Of a stretch of 31,001 nt of DNA, positions 16,971-23,431 are shown in pieces. The first letter of the stretch is position 1. Every line of letters starts with the position of its first letter. Source of the DNA: Crickella sp963642455 (GTDB lineage Bacteria > Bacillota > Clostridia > Peptostreptococcales > Anaerovoracaceae); the NCBI GenBank assembly GCA_963642455.1, contig CAVIGM010000013.1, forward strand, positions 1 through 31,001. The letters run 5' to 3'. The translations under genes were made by a program, and so were the position numbers. Under the pieces are notes generated by a model. The model saw only the letters and a list, made by a program, of their open reading frames with translations, was not told the DNA's origin and searched no databases.

Positions 16971-17075
16971 CCTTATCTTTCGGGATATGGCCGATCCCGT
17001 GGGACTTGGCACCTTCACTCCTGTGAGGTTGCCGCGAGATCATTGGGCCCATTCCCTCCCTCGCTCTTAATAAGG
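16971..17075 (-). promoter_or_regulatory. SAM-I (S-box) riboswitch aptamer
   Basis: The minus strand shows the conserved S-box order: P1 strand CCTTAT, AAGAGCGAGGGAGGGA, the GGGCCCAATGA block, CGGCAACC, GGTGCCAAGTCC and GAAAGATAAGG closing P1 (17070-17075 with 16971-16976). SAM binding stabilises P1 and lets the downstream terminator form, so metK is off when SAM is plentiful. This is a textbook arrangement. Confidence 0.95.
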
Positions 17076-17087
17076 TTGTCGCATAAT

Positions 17088-17115
17088 ATTATAAACCCAT
17101 ATTCAGCCAAGTCAA
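17088..17115 (-). promoter_or_regulatory. Sigma-A-type promoter of the metK leader
   Basis: On the minus strand, TTGACT (17110-17115), a 16-nt spacer and TATAAT (17088-17093) would start transcription just before the riboswitch P1 strand. Confidence 0.82.
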
Positions 17116-17193
17116 GATTGTTTGTTCGCGAATTTCCACACTCGATTATCCGCAAATTCTGGGTTATAATATATTAAAGAATTTCGATAGCCT

Positions 17194-17292
17194 ATCGGAT
17201 TATTTATCGGAATTTGTCGGAATTTATCGGAATTTGTCGAAATTTGTCGAAATATTTGTCGTATTATTTATCGGATTCTTTATCGGAATATT
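17194..17292. repeat. 10-12-bp phased tandem repeat, 9 units
   Basis: Nine consecutive units start RTCG and most carry AATTT or ATTTT runs (for example ATCGGAATTT, GTCGGAATTT, GTCGAAATTT). They lie directly upstream of the unrecognised plus-strand gene, ending 27 bp before its start codon. A/T runs recurring about once per helical turn suggest intrinsically bent DNA. A TATAAT at 17165-17170 lies just upstream but has no clear -35 partner. Confidence 0.85.
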
Positions 17293-17319
17293 ATACGAGA
17301 TATATAAAAGGAGAGAAAA

Positions 17320-18585
17320 ATGTCTCATTTAGGTGTTGTCGAGGGAAGGCTGTCCGCGAATTATAACAGCTTCAAAGGATATAAGCTCGCATCTGTTCGT
17401 GCCACTAACACAAGGCTCATGGGCGTTGTGGCTCTTCTTTTTGAATGGAGAGCTACCGGCAAGAATCCATACCGACTATATCAGATAATTCATCTCGACT
17501 ATTCGGAATATGGCATAGATGATTATTATGAATTCATGAGCACGGAAGAAGACCTGTCCAATGACAAGAACTACCGCGATATGGAGCGTGCTTGGGAGAA
17601 AATGACTTCTGCCATGGGTGCTAAGATTTCAAAGATTCCGGTTGAATATGCCCTCAAGCTCATCGACCTTGCCATCGCAGTCTATCAGAGGGGCAAGCTG
17701 TACACTTTTGGAAAAGATCCTCATAAGAGGTTCAGAGTCGATGCGGCCAAGGAAGTAGACATGATGAAGGAGTATCTTGGCTTAGAAGATGCTCTAACGC
17801 CGGCTCTTGTGGCTTACGAGAAGGTTGTTCCTAAGAAGCTAAGTACTTATGAGGTAATAAATTATTTCCTTATGCGCCTCGCCGACAGAGATTATTCGGT
17901 TCTTCCGCTTCTTACAGATATTGATGTTGAGGATCTTAGCGCTACTAAGATTCCAAGACACGGACTGCAGACGCTGATGAAGAACAGCATCACTCCAATC
18001 GACGAAGAAGCTGGCATATATGAATCTACTTTTGTAACACTCGGTGCAGAATACTATTACGGAATTGCGCGTTTTACATTAGACGGAAGCGCAAGGGATG
18101 CAGATGGCGCAGAGTGTTATAATAGAAAAATTATTGATTTTGAGATTCTGCATTTCACGAGGCTATCCGCGTATGAGGCAGCAATGCAGACAACGCGTTC
18201 AGAATTCATTACTGTATATGATCTTGGAGATGATTTGCTTGAGAGCTTCGACATCGGCACGCTGAGGTTCTTCGAGAATTCAGTATATGAGCCCGTTCTG
18301 AATGGCTTCATGTACACGTTATATAACAAGGATAATTCGCATGTGGACAGTCCCGATTACTGGCTCAACGACGATATATATGCTACAGCCCTTATGAGCA
18401 TGGGCGGCGAGCTTGTCGTTATGAGCTATATTGAGAAAAAAGCCGATAACGTCGAAAAGCAGCTTATATTCTATGTGCGAAATAGAATAATCAGGCTCAA
18501 GGGCAGATACGAAATCGGGAATCAGGTATTCAAGACGCTATGCGACGCACCTGGCGCCAAGCTCAAGGAATTGATCAAGCACTAA
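17320..18585 (+). CDS. Protein of unknown function (421 aa)
   Basis: I do not recognise this protein. It has an excellent ribosome binding site (AAAGGAG, six nt before ATG), a full-length uninterrupted frame and ordinary amino-acid composition, so it should be real. It has no signal peptide or transmembrane helix and no obvious catalytic motif, zinc cluster or nucleotide-binding loop. The sequence is rich in Tyr, Asp and Glu with mixed alpha/beta character. Notable segments are LMGVVALLFEWRATGKNPYR (33-52), LSTYEVINYFLMRLADRDY (174-192) and a C-terminal LIFYVRNRIIRLKGRYEIGN. It is divergent from metK and followed by the DnaA-box-bearing gap. It is probably a cytoplasmic, lineage-restricted protein. 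Confidence 0.85.
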   Translation: MSHLGVVEGRLSANYNSFKGYKLASVRATNTRLMGVVALLFEWRATGKNPYRLYQIIHLDYSEYGIDDYYEFMSTEEDLSNDKNYRDMERAWEKMTSAMGAKISKIPVEYALKLIDLAIAVYQRGKLYTFGKDPHKRFRVDAAKEVDMMKEYLGLEDALTPALVAYEKVVPKKLSTYEVINYFLMRLADRDYSVLPLLTDIDVEDLSATKIPRHGLQTLMKNSITPIDEEAGIYESTFVTLGAEYYYGIARFTLDGSARDADGAECYNRKIIDFEILHFTRLSAYEAAMQTTRSEFITVYDLGDDLLESFDIGTLRFFENSVYEPVLNGFMYTLYNKDNSHVDSPDYWLNDDIYATALMSMGGELVVMSYIEKKADNVEKQLIFYVRNRIIRLKGRYEIGNQVFKTLCDAPGAKLKELIKH

Positions 18586-18723
18586 GTTAGCAATTGCGAA
18601 AATTGTTGTACTAAATTAGAAACTTCTTGACAAGATTAAACGCGTCTCGAAAATGCTTTGTTCTTTTTTTCATCGGAAAGTATTAACAATCACCAACGCT
18701 TGAAATGATAGGAAAAGGCCGAT

Positions 18724-18875
18724 TTATCCACTTGTTTTTTGGAAATTGTATTCATTTTTATCAACAGGGGTATGTGGATAACTTCCGGAGTGACTTCGTT
18801 GAAATTTCAAGGTTTCGAAGCGATTTGAATTTTGTCAAGAGTTTTTTTCCACATATTTTTGAGGGCTTTCCCACA
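18724..18875. promoter_or_regulatory. Cluster of five DnaA-box-like 9-mers
   Basis: Against the consensus TTATCCACA: TTATCCACT (18724-18732, one mismatch), TTATCAACA (18758-18766, one mismatch), TGTGGATAA (18773-18781, perfect, reverse strand), TTTTCCACA (18845-18853, one mismatch) and TTTCCCACA (18867-18875, two mismatches). Five sites in 152 bp of AT-rich DNA is dense. It could be a DnaA titration or regulation site, or part of a replication origin, but dnaA, dnaN and rpmH are not nearby. Confidence 0.5.
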
Positions 18876-18945
18876 TGTGTTTTGTTCTTTTTTTGAAAAG
18901 AGCTCGAAAGCAGGCTTCTTGCAAGGTTTTTGAGCAAATTCCATG

Positions 18946-19065
18946 AAGATAGGATATAGAGAGACAGAGAAGAGACATCATAAGGAAAGAGAAAAGATAC
19001 CATATAATAGAGAATAAAATAGAGAAGATATATCATAAGATAGAGAGAAAATATAGAGAGGAAAT
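18946..19065. repeat. Purine-rich tract with GATA/TAGAGA motifs
   Basis: About 120 bp are dominated by A and G on the plus strand, with recurrent TAGAGA, ATAGAG and AAGATA words. It runs up to the ribosome binding site (AGAGGAAAT) of the AlaX-type gene. TATAAT occurs at 19003-19008 without a clear -35 box. It may be a low-complexity leader or an easily melted stretch. Confidence 0.65.
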
Positions 19066-20538
19066 ATGGCGACGAGAAGATTATACAGAGAAAATCCATA
19101 TCTTGATTCGAACGAGGCTGTAGTGCTCGAGATACTCAGCAAAGACGGCTGCGATGTCCTTGTCACGGACCAATCGGTCTTCTTTCCTGAGGGCGGCGGA
19201 CAGCCATGTGACACAGGATATGTCGAAAAAGGCGACGATATTTATGCTGTCACAAGTTGCTACGACGAGAGCCTCGACGGAAATGTCTATCATCTGACGG
19301 ATGCCCCATTCGGCACTTTTGCAATCGGCGACGAGGTGAACTTAGCCATCGATTGGAGCAGAAGATTCATCAACATGCAAAGGCACCTTGGCGAACACAT
19401 GCTGTCGGGAGCGATATACAATCTGTTCGGCGGCGTCAACCGAGGCTTCCACATGGGCGAGGAATACGTCACTATCGACATCGAACTTGCCCAGGACGCG
19501 CAAGGCACAAAGACTCTCGCGCAAGACGAAGCCGTTTCTGCAGAGCACGCGCAAGGCACAAGGCTTCTTACTCAAGACGAAATCGACCTTGCCGAGACCA
19601 CGGTAAATTGGAATATTTGGATGAACCTTCCTGTAAGCACCAAATGGTTCGAGACCAACGAGGAATCCAAGAGCATGCCTCTTCGCAAATACGTTCCTCA
19701 CGACGGTAGAATCTCGGTTGTAATTGTCGGAGATCCAGGCGAGCCTTTCGATTGCATAGCCTGCTGCGGCACACATCCATCGAGCACCGGGCAGGTCGGC
19801 CTTCTCAGCATTTACAAGATTGAGACGAACAAAGGCATGACAAGAATTTATTTCGATTGCGGAGTCAAAGCTCTTCGCAAACTCGAGGAGGATTCGGCAG
19901 TTCTTGGTAAAATCGCCGCAAGCAAATCCTGCAGCAGCGAGGATTTGGAAGATAGGCTTGCCAAGGAAGACGAGAGGAATTCGGAGCTTCGCGCAAGGCT
20001 TGCGGCCTGCAGCTCATATATAAAGGAAAAAGAGAAGCTGGCCATTTGCGAGATGATTTCAAACGATGCCTCAGACATGGCCGATGGTAAGGCCGATAGC
20101 AAGGCCGCTAACACTTCAGCAGTGCCATCCAGCAACAGAATTTATGTCTACGAGAACAAGCTGCTCGAGACGGGCGACCTTCTGAAGATTGGCTTTGACA
20201 TAGCAGACAAATTGCTTCCGTCGCAGCTTCTGCTTCTTATGGATGCAGCGACTTCGACCCTGCTATTGTATGCCGGCACGAAGGCCGAGGCGTGCGAGAG
20301 CAAGGCTGCAGCTCCAAATGCAAATTCGGAGGCAACGACCAAGACACACGAAGACAAGGCTGCTACAGCAGCTCCGATAGACTGCGGAAAGCTTCTGCGG
20401 GAACACGTTAAAACCTACAACGGAAAAGGTGGCGGAAGACCGGACAGCGCGAGAGCAAGCTTCAGTAACAACAAGGACATGCTGGATTTTGTGGATTTTA
20501 TAAGAAAGATTTCTGAAGAAAGAGAAATTCTGAAATAA
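19066..20538 (+). CDS. Alanyl-tRNA editing protein (AlaX-type, with DHHA1 domain)
   Basis: Expected to hydrolyse Ser (or Gly) mischarged on tRNA-Ala in trans. The 490-residue protein matches the AlaRS second-additional/editing domain plus DHHA1. It has FFPEGGGQPCDTG (39-51), the zinc site RHLGEH (His107, His111) and CCGTH (Cys233, His237), a coiled-coil-like region about 297-330, and a C-terminal DHHA1 with YNGKGGGRPDSARASF (451-466). It is longer than usual because of insertions: an in-frame 17-residue duplication (144-160 and 161-177, AQGT..L.QDE) and two Ala/Lys/Ser-rich inserts (about 333-356 and 405-438). The zinc ligands are intact. It is 29 nt upstream of the cytidylate-kinase-like gene and probably co-transcribed with it. 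Confidence 0.92.
   Translation: MATRRLYRENPYLDSNEAVVLEILSKDGCDVLVTDQSVFFPEGGGQPCDTGYVEKGDDIYAVTSCYDESLDGNVYHLTDAPFGTFAIGDEVNLAIDWSRRFINMQRHLGEHMLSGAIYNLFGGVNRGFHMGEEYVTIDIELAQDAQGTKTLAQDEAVSAEHAQGTRLLTQDEIDLAETTVNWNIWMNLPVSTKWFETNEESKSMPLRKYVPHDGRISVVIVGDPGEPFDCIACCGTHPSSTGQVGLLSIYKIETNKGMTRIYFDCGVKALRKLEEDSAVLGKIAASKSCSSEDLEDRLAKEDERNSELRARLAACSSYIKEKEKLAICEMISNDASDMADGKADSKAANTSAVPSSNRIYVYENKLLETGDLLKIGFDIADKLLPSQLLLLMDAATSTLLLYAGTKAEACESKAAAPNANSEATTKTHEDKAATAAPIDCGKLLREHVKTYNGKGGGRPDSARASFSNNKDMLDFVDFIRKISEEREILK
19495..19596. repeat. 51-bp in-frame tandem duplication inside the AlaX gene
   Basis: Two diverged 51-bp units encode DAQGTKTLAQDEAVSAE and HAQGTRLLTQDEIDLAE. The copies share GCGCAAGGCACAA and CAAGACGAA words at matching positions. 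It lies between the two zinc-ligand halves of the editing domain. Confidence 0.85.
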
Positions 20539-20567
20539 GAGAAAATGCAAGGGAGGAATATATAGCA

Positions 20568-21203
20568 ATGGAAGATAAGATAATAGTAACTATTGACAGA
20601 GAATACGGAAGTGGCGGACACGAGGTTGGCAAATACCTCGCCTCGAGGCTCGGCATCGCCTTTTACGACGATGAATTCATCGCAAAGGCAGCCGCAAAGA
20701 CAGGCTTCGATGAGGAATATGTGAGAAGAAACGAGGAGAATATCCCTACGGCTTCGATTGCCTCATATTTCGGCGGTATCGACATCTTCAATTCGTCGCC
20801 TTTCGACCAGATTCAAATGGAGGAGGCTCGAATCATCAGGGAAATCGCCGAGCAGGGCAGCTGTGTCATCATCGGAAGGGCCGCAGACTACATTCTTAAA
20901 GATACAGTCCACGTGAGCATTTTCATTTATGCTCCACTTGAAGAGAGAATCCAGAGAATCAAGGCAAGAACGTCGCTATACAGGCCTAATCCAGACGATG
21001 ATATTCCTCTCGAGAAAAGCATCAGGAATATCGACAAGCAGCGCAAGAGATATTACGAATTCTATACGGACAACAAGTGGGGCTCACGCGATTCCTACGA
21101 CCTGCTTATCAACACCTCGCGCACAGGCATTGATGGCGCCGCTATGATTATCGAGACTTACATCAAGGAGTGCCGCGGCAAGGATATTCTGTCGGACTTC
21201 TAA
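20568..21203 (+). CDS. Cytidylate kinase-like family protein
   Basis: A P-loop nucleoside-phosphate kinase-like protein of the 'cytidylate kinase-like' family (related to Cmk but distinct from the standard cmk). The 211-residue protein has a modified phosphate-binding loop in ITIDREYGSGGHEVGKYLA-type sequence (ITIDREYGSGG in place of the usual GxxGxGKS, here read TIDREYGSGGHEVGK), then CVIIGRAADYIL and a lid-like basic region RIQRIKARTSLYRPN. Its substrate is not established; CMP phosphorylation is possible. The ribosome binding site GGGAGG precedes ATG 20568. It is the last gene of the plus-strand block and converges on rluB. Confidence 0.88.
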   Translation: MEDKIIVTIDREYGSGGHEVGKYLASRLGIAFYDDEFIAKAAAKTGFDEEYVRRNEENIPTASIASYFGGIDIFNSSPFDQIQMEEARIIREIAEQGSCVIIGRAADYILKDTVHVSIFIYAPLEERIQRIKARTSLYRPNPDDDIPLEKSIRNIDKQRKRYYEFYTDNKWGSRDSYDLLINTSRTGIDGAAMIIETYIKECRGKDILSDF

Positions 21204-21210
21204 AAGGCGA

Positions 21211-21240
21211 GGCTCATCTCCGAGTTCTCGGGGATGAGCC
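21211..21240. terminator. Perfect 13-bp hairpin in the convergent gap
   Basis: GGCTCATCTCCGA and TCGGGGATGAGCC pair over 13 bp (one G-T) around a GTTC loop, 8 bp past the stop of the kinase-like gene. There is no T-run on the plus strand; on the minus strand the stem is followed by TCGCCTTTT. It probably serves as a bidirectional end signal for the convergent genes. Confidence 0.55.
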
Positions 21241-21258
21241 AACAGTCGACATCTAAGC

Positions 21259-21310
21259 AGCAGCGAGGCGAAGCTTGCTTGAAGGTGCGCTTTTCGCTCG
21301 CTTCGTTGCT
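21259..21310. repeat. Second inverted repeat in the convergent gap
   Basis: AGCAGCGAGGCGA (21259-21271) and TCGCTTCGTTGCT (21298-21310) pair over 13 bp with two G-T wobbles and a 26-nt loop. The left arm resembles the GCGAGGCGAAGC words of the 13460-13640 satellite. Confidence 0.6.
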
Positions 21311-21321
21311 GACGCCTGTGC

Positions 21322-22023
21322 CTAACGCGATTTGAGATATTCGATTTCGGCAGGGCCGAGCTTGCGGAACTGGCCTATTGAGAGTCTGCCAATTTGCAGA
21401 TTGCCAAGCCTCGTTCTTACAAGCTCCTCAACGGGATGGTCGATTGCCTTGAACATCCTTCTTACTTGGCGGTTCTTGCCTTCATGTATTGTTATCTCAA
21501 CGATTGAAGAATTCTTGTCGTGTCTTAGAATTGTAACTTCGGCAGGCGAAGTCACGAAGCCTCCGATGTCGATTCCTTTTGCGAGCCTTGACGCTTCTGC
21601 CCTTGTGACTATTCCTTTGACGCGGGCTACGTAGGTCTTGTCGAATTCGTTGGACGGATGCATGAGCTTATTTGAGAGCTCGCCGTCATTTGTCAGAATC
21701 AGAAGTCCAGATGTATTAAAGTCAAGCCTCCCCACTGGGAAAACTCTGATTTCGTCTGGAACAAGCTCTGTAACGCAAGGTCTTCCCTCTTCATCGTGAG
21801 TCGACGTCACATAGCCGCAGGGTTTATTGAGTAGATAATATACGAGTCTGTCGGCAGGCTTGATTATTCTGCCGTCGACAGATACCTCATCGCCGTCCTG
21901 CACCTGATAGCCCGGGTCTTGCAGGACTGTTCCGTTAATCTTGACTTTGCCCTGTTCTATCAACTCGTCTGCCTTACGTCTGCTTGTCACTCCCGCCGAC
22001 GCGATATATTTATTTATTCTCAT
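21322..22023 (-). CDS. rluB: 23S rRNA pseudouridine synthase RluB-type (RsuA/RluB/E/F family)
   Basis: Converts a specific rRNA uridine to pseudouridine. The 233-residue protein has an N-terminal S4 RNA-binding domain (1-48, RINKYIASAGVTSRRKADELI) and the RsuA-type catalytic domain with Asp101 in VGRLDFNTSGLLILTNDGE, plus IHEGKNRQVRRMF near the C-terminus. In Bacillota the target is usually the RluB site of 23S rRNA, though related enzymes hit other sites. The start is ATG 22023, inside the end of scpB (14-nt overlap) with GGAGGAG in the scpB coding sequence, a sign of translational coupling. Earlier in-frame Met codons belong to the overlapping scpB region. Confidence 0.94.
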   Translation of the reverse strand: MRINKYIASAGVTSRRKADELIEQGKVKINGTVLQDPGYQVQDGDEVSVDGRIIKPADRLVYYLLNKPCGYVTSTHDEEGRPCVTELVPDEIRVFPVGRLDFNTSGLLILTNDGELSNKLMHPSNEFDKTYVARVKGIVTRAEASRLAKGIDIGGFVTSPAEVTILRHDKNSSIVEITIHEGKNRQVRRMFKAIDHPVEELVRTRLGNLQIGRLSIGQFRKLGPAEIEYLKSR

Positions 22024-22636
22024 CTTCGGTCTCCTCCGAGGATTCCAATGCTGAATCCGAGAAATCCAAGCTAAGCTGGGCGTGAAGCTCGGCCTCTTCA
22101 TCAGGATTTCTTCTAAGATCTTCAAATTCAGCTACGTCAGGCAGATCCTTAATCGAGCTAAAGCCGAATTTCTTGAGAAATTCCTTCGTCGTTGCATAGA
22201 TAAGAGGCCTTCCGACTCCATCGGATCTTCCGATTACCTCAACAAGATCTTTTTCGATGAGGCCATCAATTACCCTTTCGCTCTTGATTCCTCTGATCGA
22301 ATCGATTTCTCCTCTCGACACAGGTTGGCGATACGCGATAATCGCAAGAACCTCAAGTGCCGCCTGCGACAGCCTTTTGACTCTAACAGGAGTGCAGAGC
22401 TTCTTTATAAAAATTTCGTTCTCGATATGAGTGACGAAACCGTATGCATCGTCGACCTCTCGGATTCTGATTCCGCGGCCCTCCGTCTCGTATTCGGCCT
22501 GAAGTTCCTTGAACAATTCTCTTATCTCGGCTTTGTCCGCTTCGAGTATCTGCGCGGCATCCTTTACTTCGAGAGGCTCGCCCCACATGAACATCATCGA
22601 TTCAAGCGCCGACTTCATTGTTTTCTTGCTATACAT
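22010..22636 (-). CDS. scpB: Segregation and condensation protein B
   Basis: A kleisin-associated subunit of the SMC-ScpAB condensin that compacts and separates chromosomes. The 208-residue protein has two winged-helix domains. The typical landmarks are ALESMMFMWGEPL (near 10-22), LSQAALEVLAIIAYRQPVSR, IRGIKSERVIDGLIEKDLVE and GRPLIYATTKEFLKKFGF. The C-terminus is an acidic Ser/Glu tail. I start at ATG 22636, which overlaps the scpA stop by 8 nt and has AGGAGG 14 nt upstream; longer upstream frames run inside scpA. It forms a coupled unit with scpA and rluB. Confidence 0.95.
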   Translation of the reverse strand: MYSKKTMKSALESMMFMWGEPLEVKDAAQILEADKAEIRELFKELQAEYETEGRGIRIREVDDAYGFVTHIENEIFIKKLCTPVRVKRLSQAALEVLAIIAYRQPVSRGEIDSIRGIKSERVIDGLIEKDLVEVIGRSDGVGRPLIYATTKEFLKKFGFSSIKDLPDVAEFEDLRRNPDEEAELHAQLSLDFSDSALESSEETEDENK

Positions 22637-23390
22637 CTTTATCCGTCTCTCCTCCTGATTTCCTTCTGACAGTAATCTCACCAAAAGCCTCATCCTGGTC
22701 GGCATCATAATTCTGCTCTTTTACCATAGAGAGCAGCGACATGAACGAGAGCATAATATCGTATTTGTTCGCCTCATCGGGCAGAAGCTCTGTGAAGCTC
22801 ACTTGCCCCTTCTCCTGCAACTTGGTCTCGAGCCGTTCGGTCATATATTTGATGCGAACCTCAATCGACTCGGCCGGCATTCTCGAGCGCTGATAACGCT
22901 TAGTAACTTCTTCGACCTTATGTTTTTTCTGTAGGAAAAGCAAAAAGGCGCTGACCATTTGCTCCTCGCTCGCAACAAGGAACTCGTCGGGCTTGTCGAG
23001 ATACTTCGACATATCCTCGGCAGGTTTTTCGAAAACATTGCTGTATAGCTCCTCGCGGGCCTTGAGCATCTCGGCGATTCGCTTTGTCTTAACGTACTCC
23101 GCAAGCTTCTTGGCGAGGTCCTCTCGCGGATCCTCTTCGAAAACAATTTCGCCCGCCTCGTTGATTCTCGGAAGCAGCATGTGCGACTTGAGCCTTATCA
23201 GCACAGCCGCAAGGACAATGAATTCGCTCGCAACCTCGACATCGAGGGACTCCATTTCCTTCAGATATTCAATATACTGCTCTGTGATTTCGGAAACCTT
23301 AATGTCGTAAATGTCCATTCTTGCATTTTCGAGAAGATATACAAGAAGGTCGAAAGGCCCCTCGAAGCAGTCAATTCTAACTTTGTACAA
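22629..23390 (-). CDS. scpA: Segregation and condensation protein A (kleisin)
   Basis: The kleisin that bridges SMC heads in the bacterial condensin. The 253-residue protein has the family N-terminus FEGPFDLLVYLLENARMDIYDIKVSEITEQYI and the middle LKSHMLLPR. The C-terminal winged-helix half is more diverged (VSFTELLP). The start codon is TTG at 23390, not ATG: AAGGAG lies seven nt upstream with ideal spacing, and the conserved N-terminus begins immediately after. It overlaps scpB by 8 nt and follows mtnA by 41 nt. Confidence 0.95.
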   Translation of the reverse strand: MYKVRIDCFEGPFDLLVYLLENARMDIYDIKVSEITEQYIEYLKEMESLDVEVASEFIVLAAVLIRLKSHMLLPRINEAGEIVFEEDPREDLAKKLAEYVKTKRIAEMLKAREELYSNVFEKPAEDMSKYLDKPDEFLVASEEQMVSAFLLFLQKKHKVEEVTKRYQRSRMPAESIEVRIKYMTERLETKLQEKGQVSFTELLPDEANKYDIMLSFMSLLSMVKEQNYDADQDEAFGEITVRRKSGGETDKDV

Positions 23391-23431
23391 ATTATTTCTC
23401 CTTCGTTATCTCGGAATCTCGATTCCGATTC

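Larger units (their letters stand above)
18586..19065. other. 480-bp gene-free region with DnaA-like boxes
   Basis: No gene is convincing here. It holds a short AT-rich stretch with TTGACA (18627-18632) lacking a -10 partner, a cluster of DnaA-box-like 9-mers and a purine-rich tract leading to the next gene. The last two are described separately. Confidence 0.7.

Noticed and set aside
16899..17018. 40-residue N-terminal extension of MetK
   Set aside because: It reads through the SAM riboswitch and terminator; the family N-terminus and ribosome binding site fit the ATG at 16898.
18627..18632. TTGACA as a promoter -35 box
   Set aside because: No -10-like hexamer lies 16-18 nt downstream.
18761..19099. 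Small hydrophobic minus-strand protein (112 codons)
   Set aside because: Its Leu/Phe/Tyr/Ser-rich sequence is just the complement of the purine-rich tract; there is no ribosome binding site and it overlaps the AlaX start.
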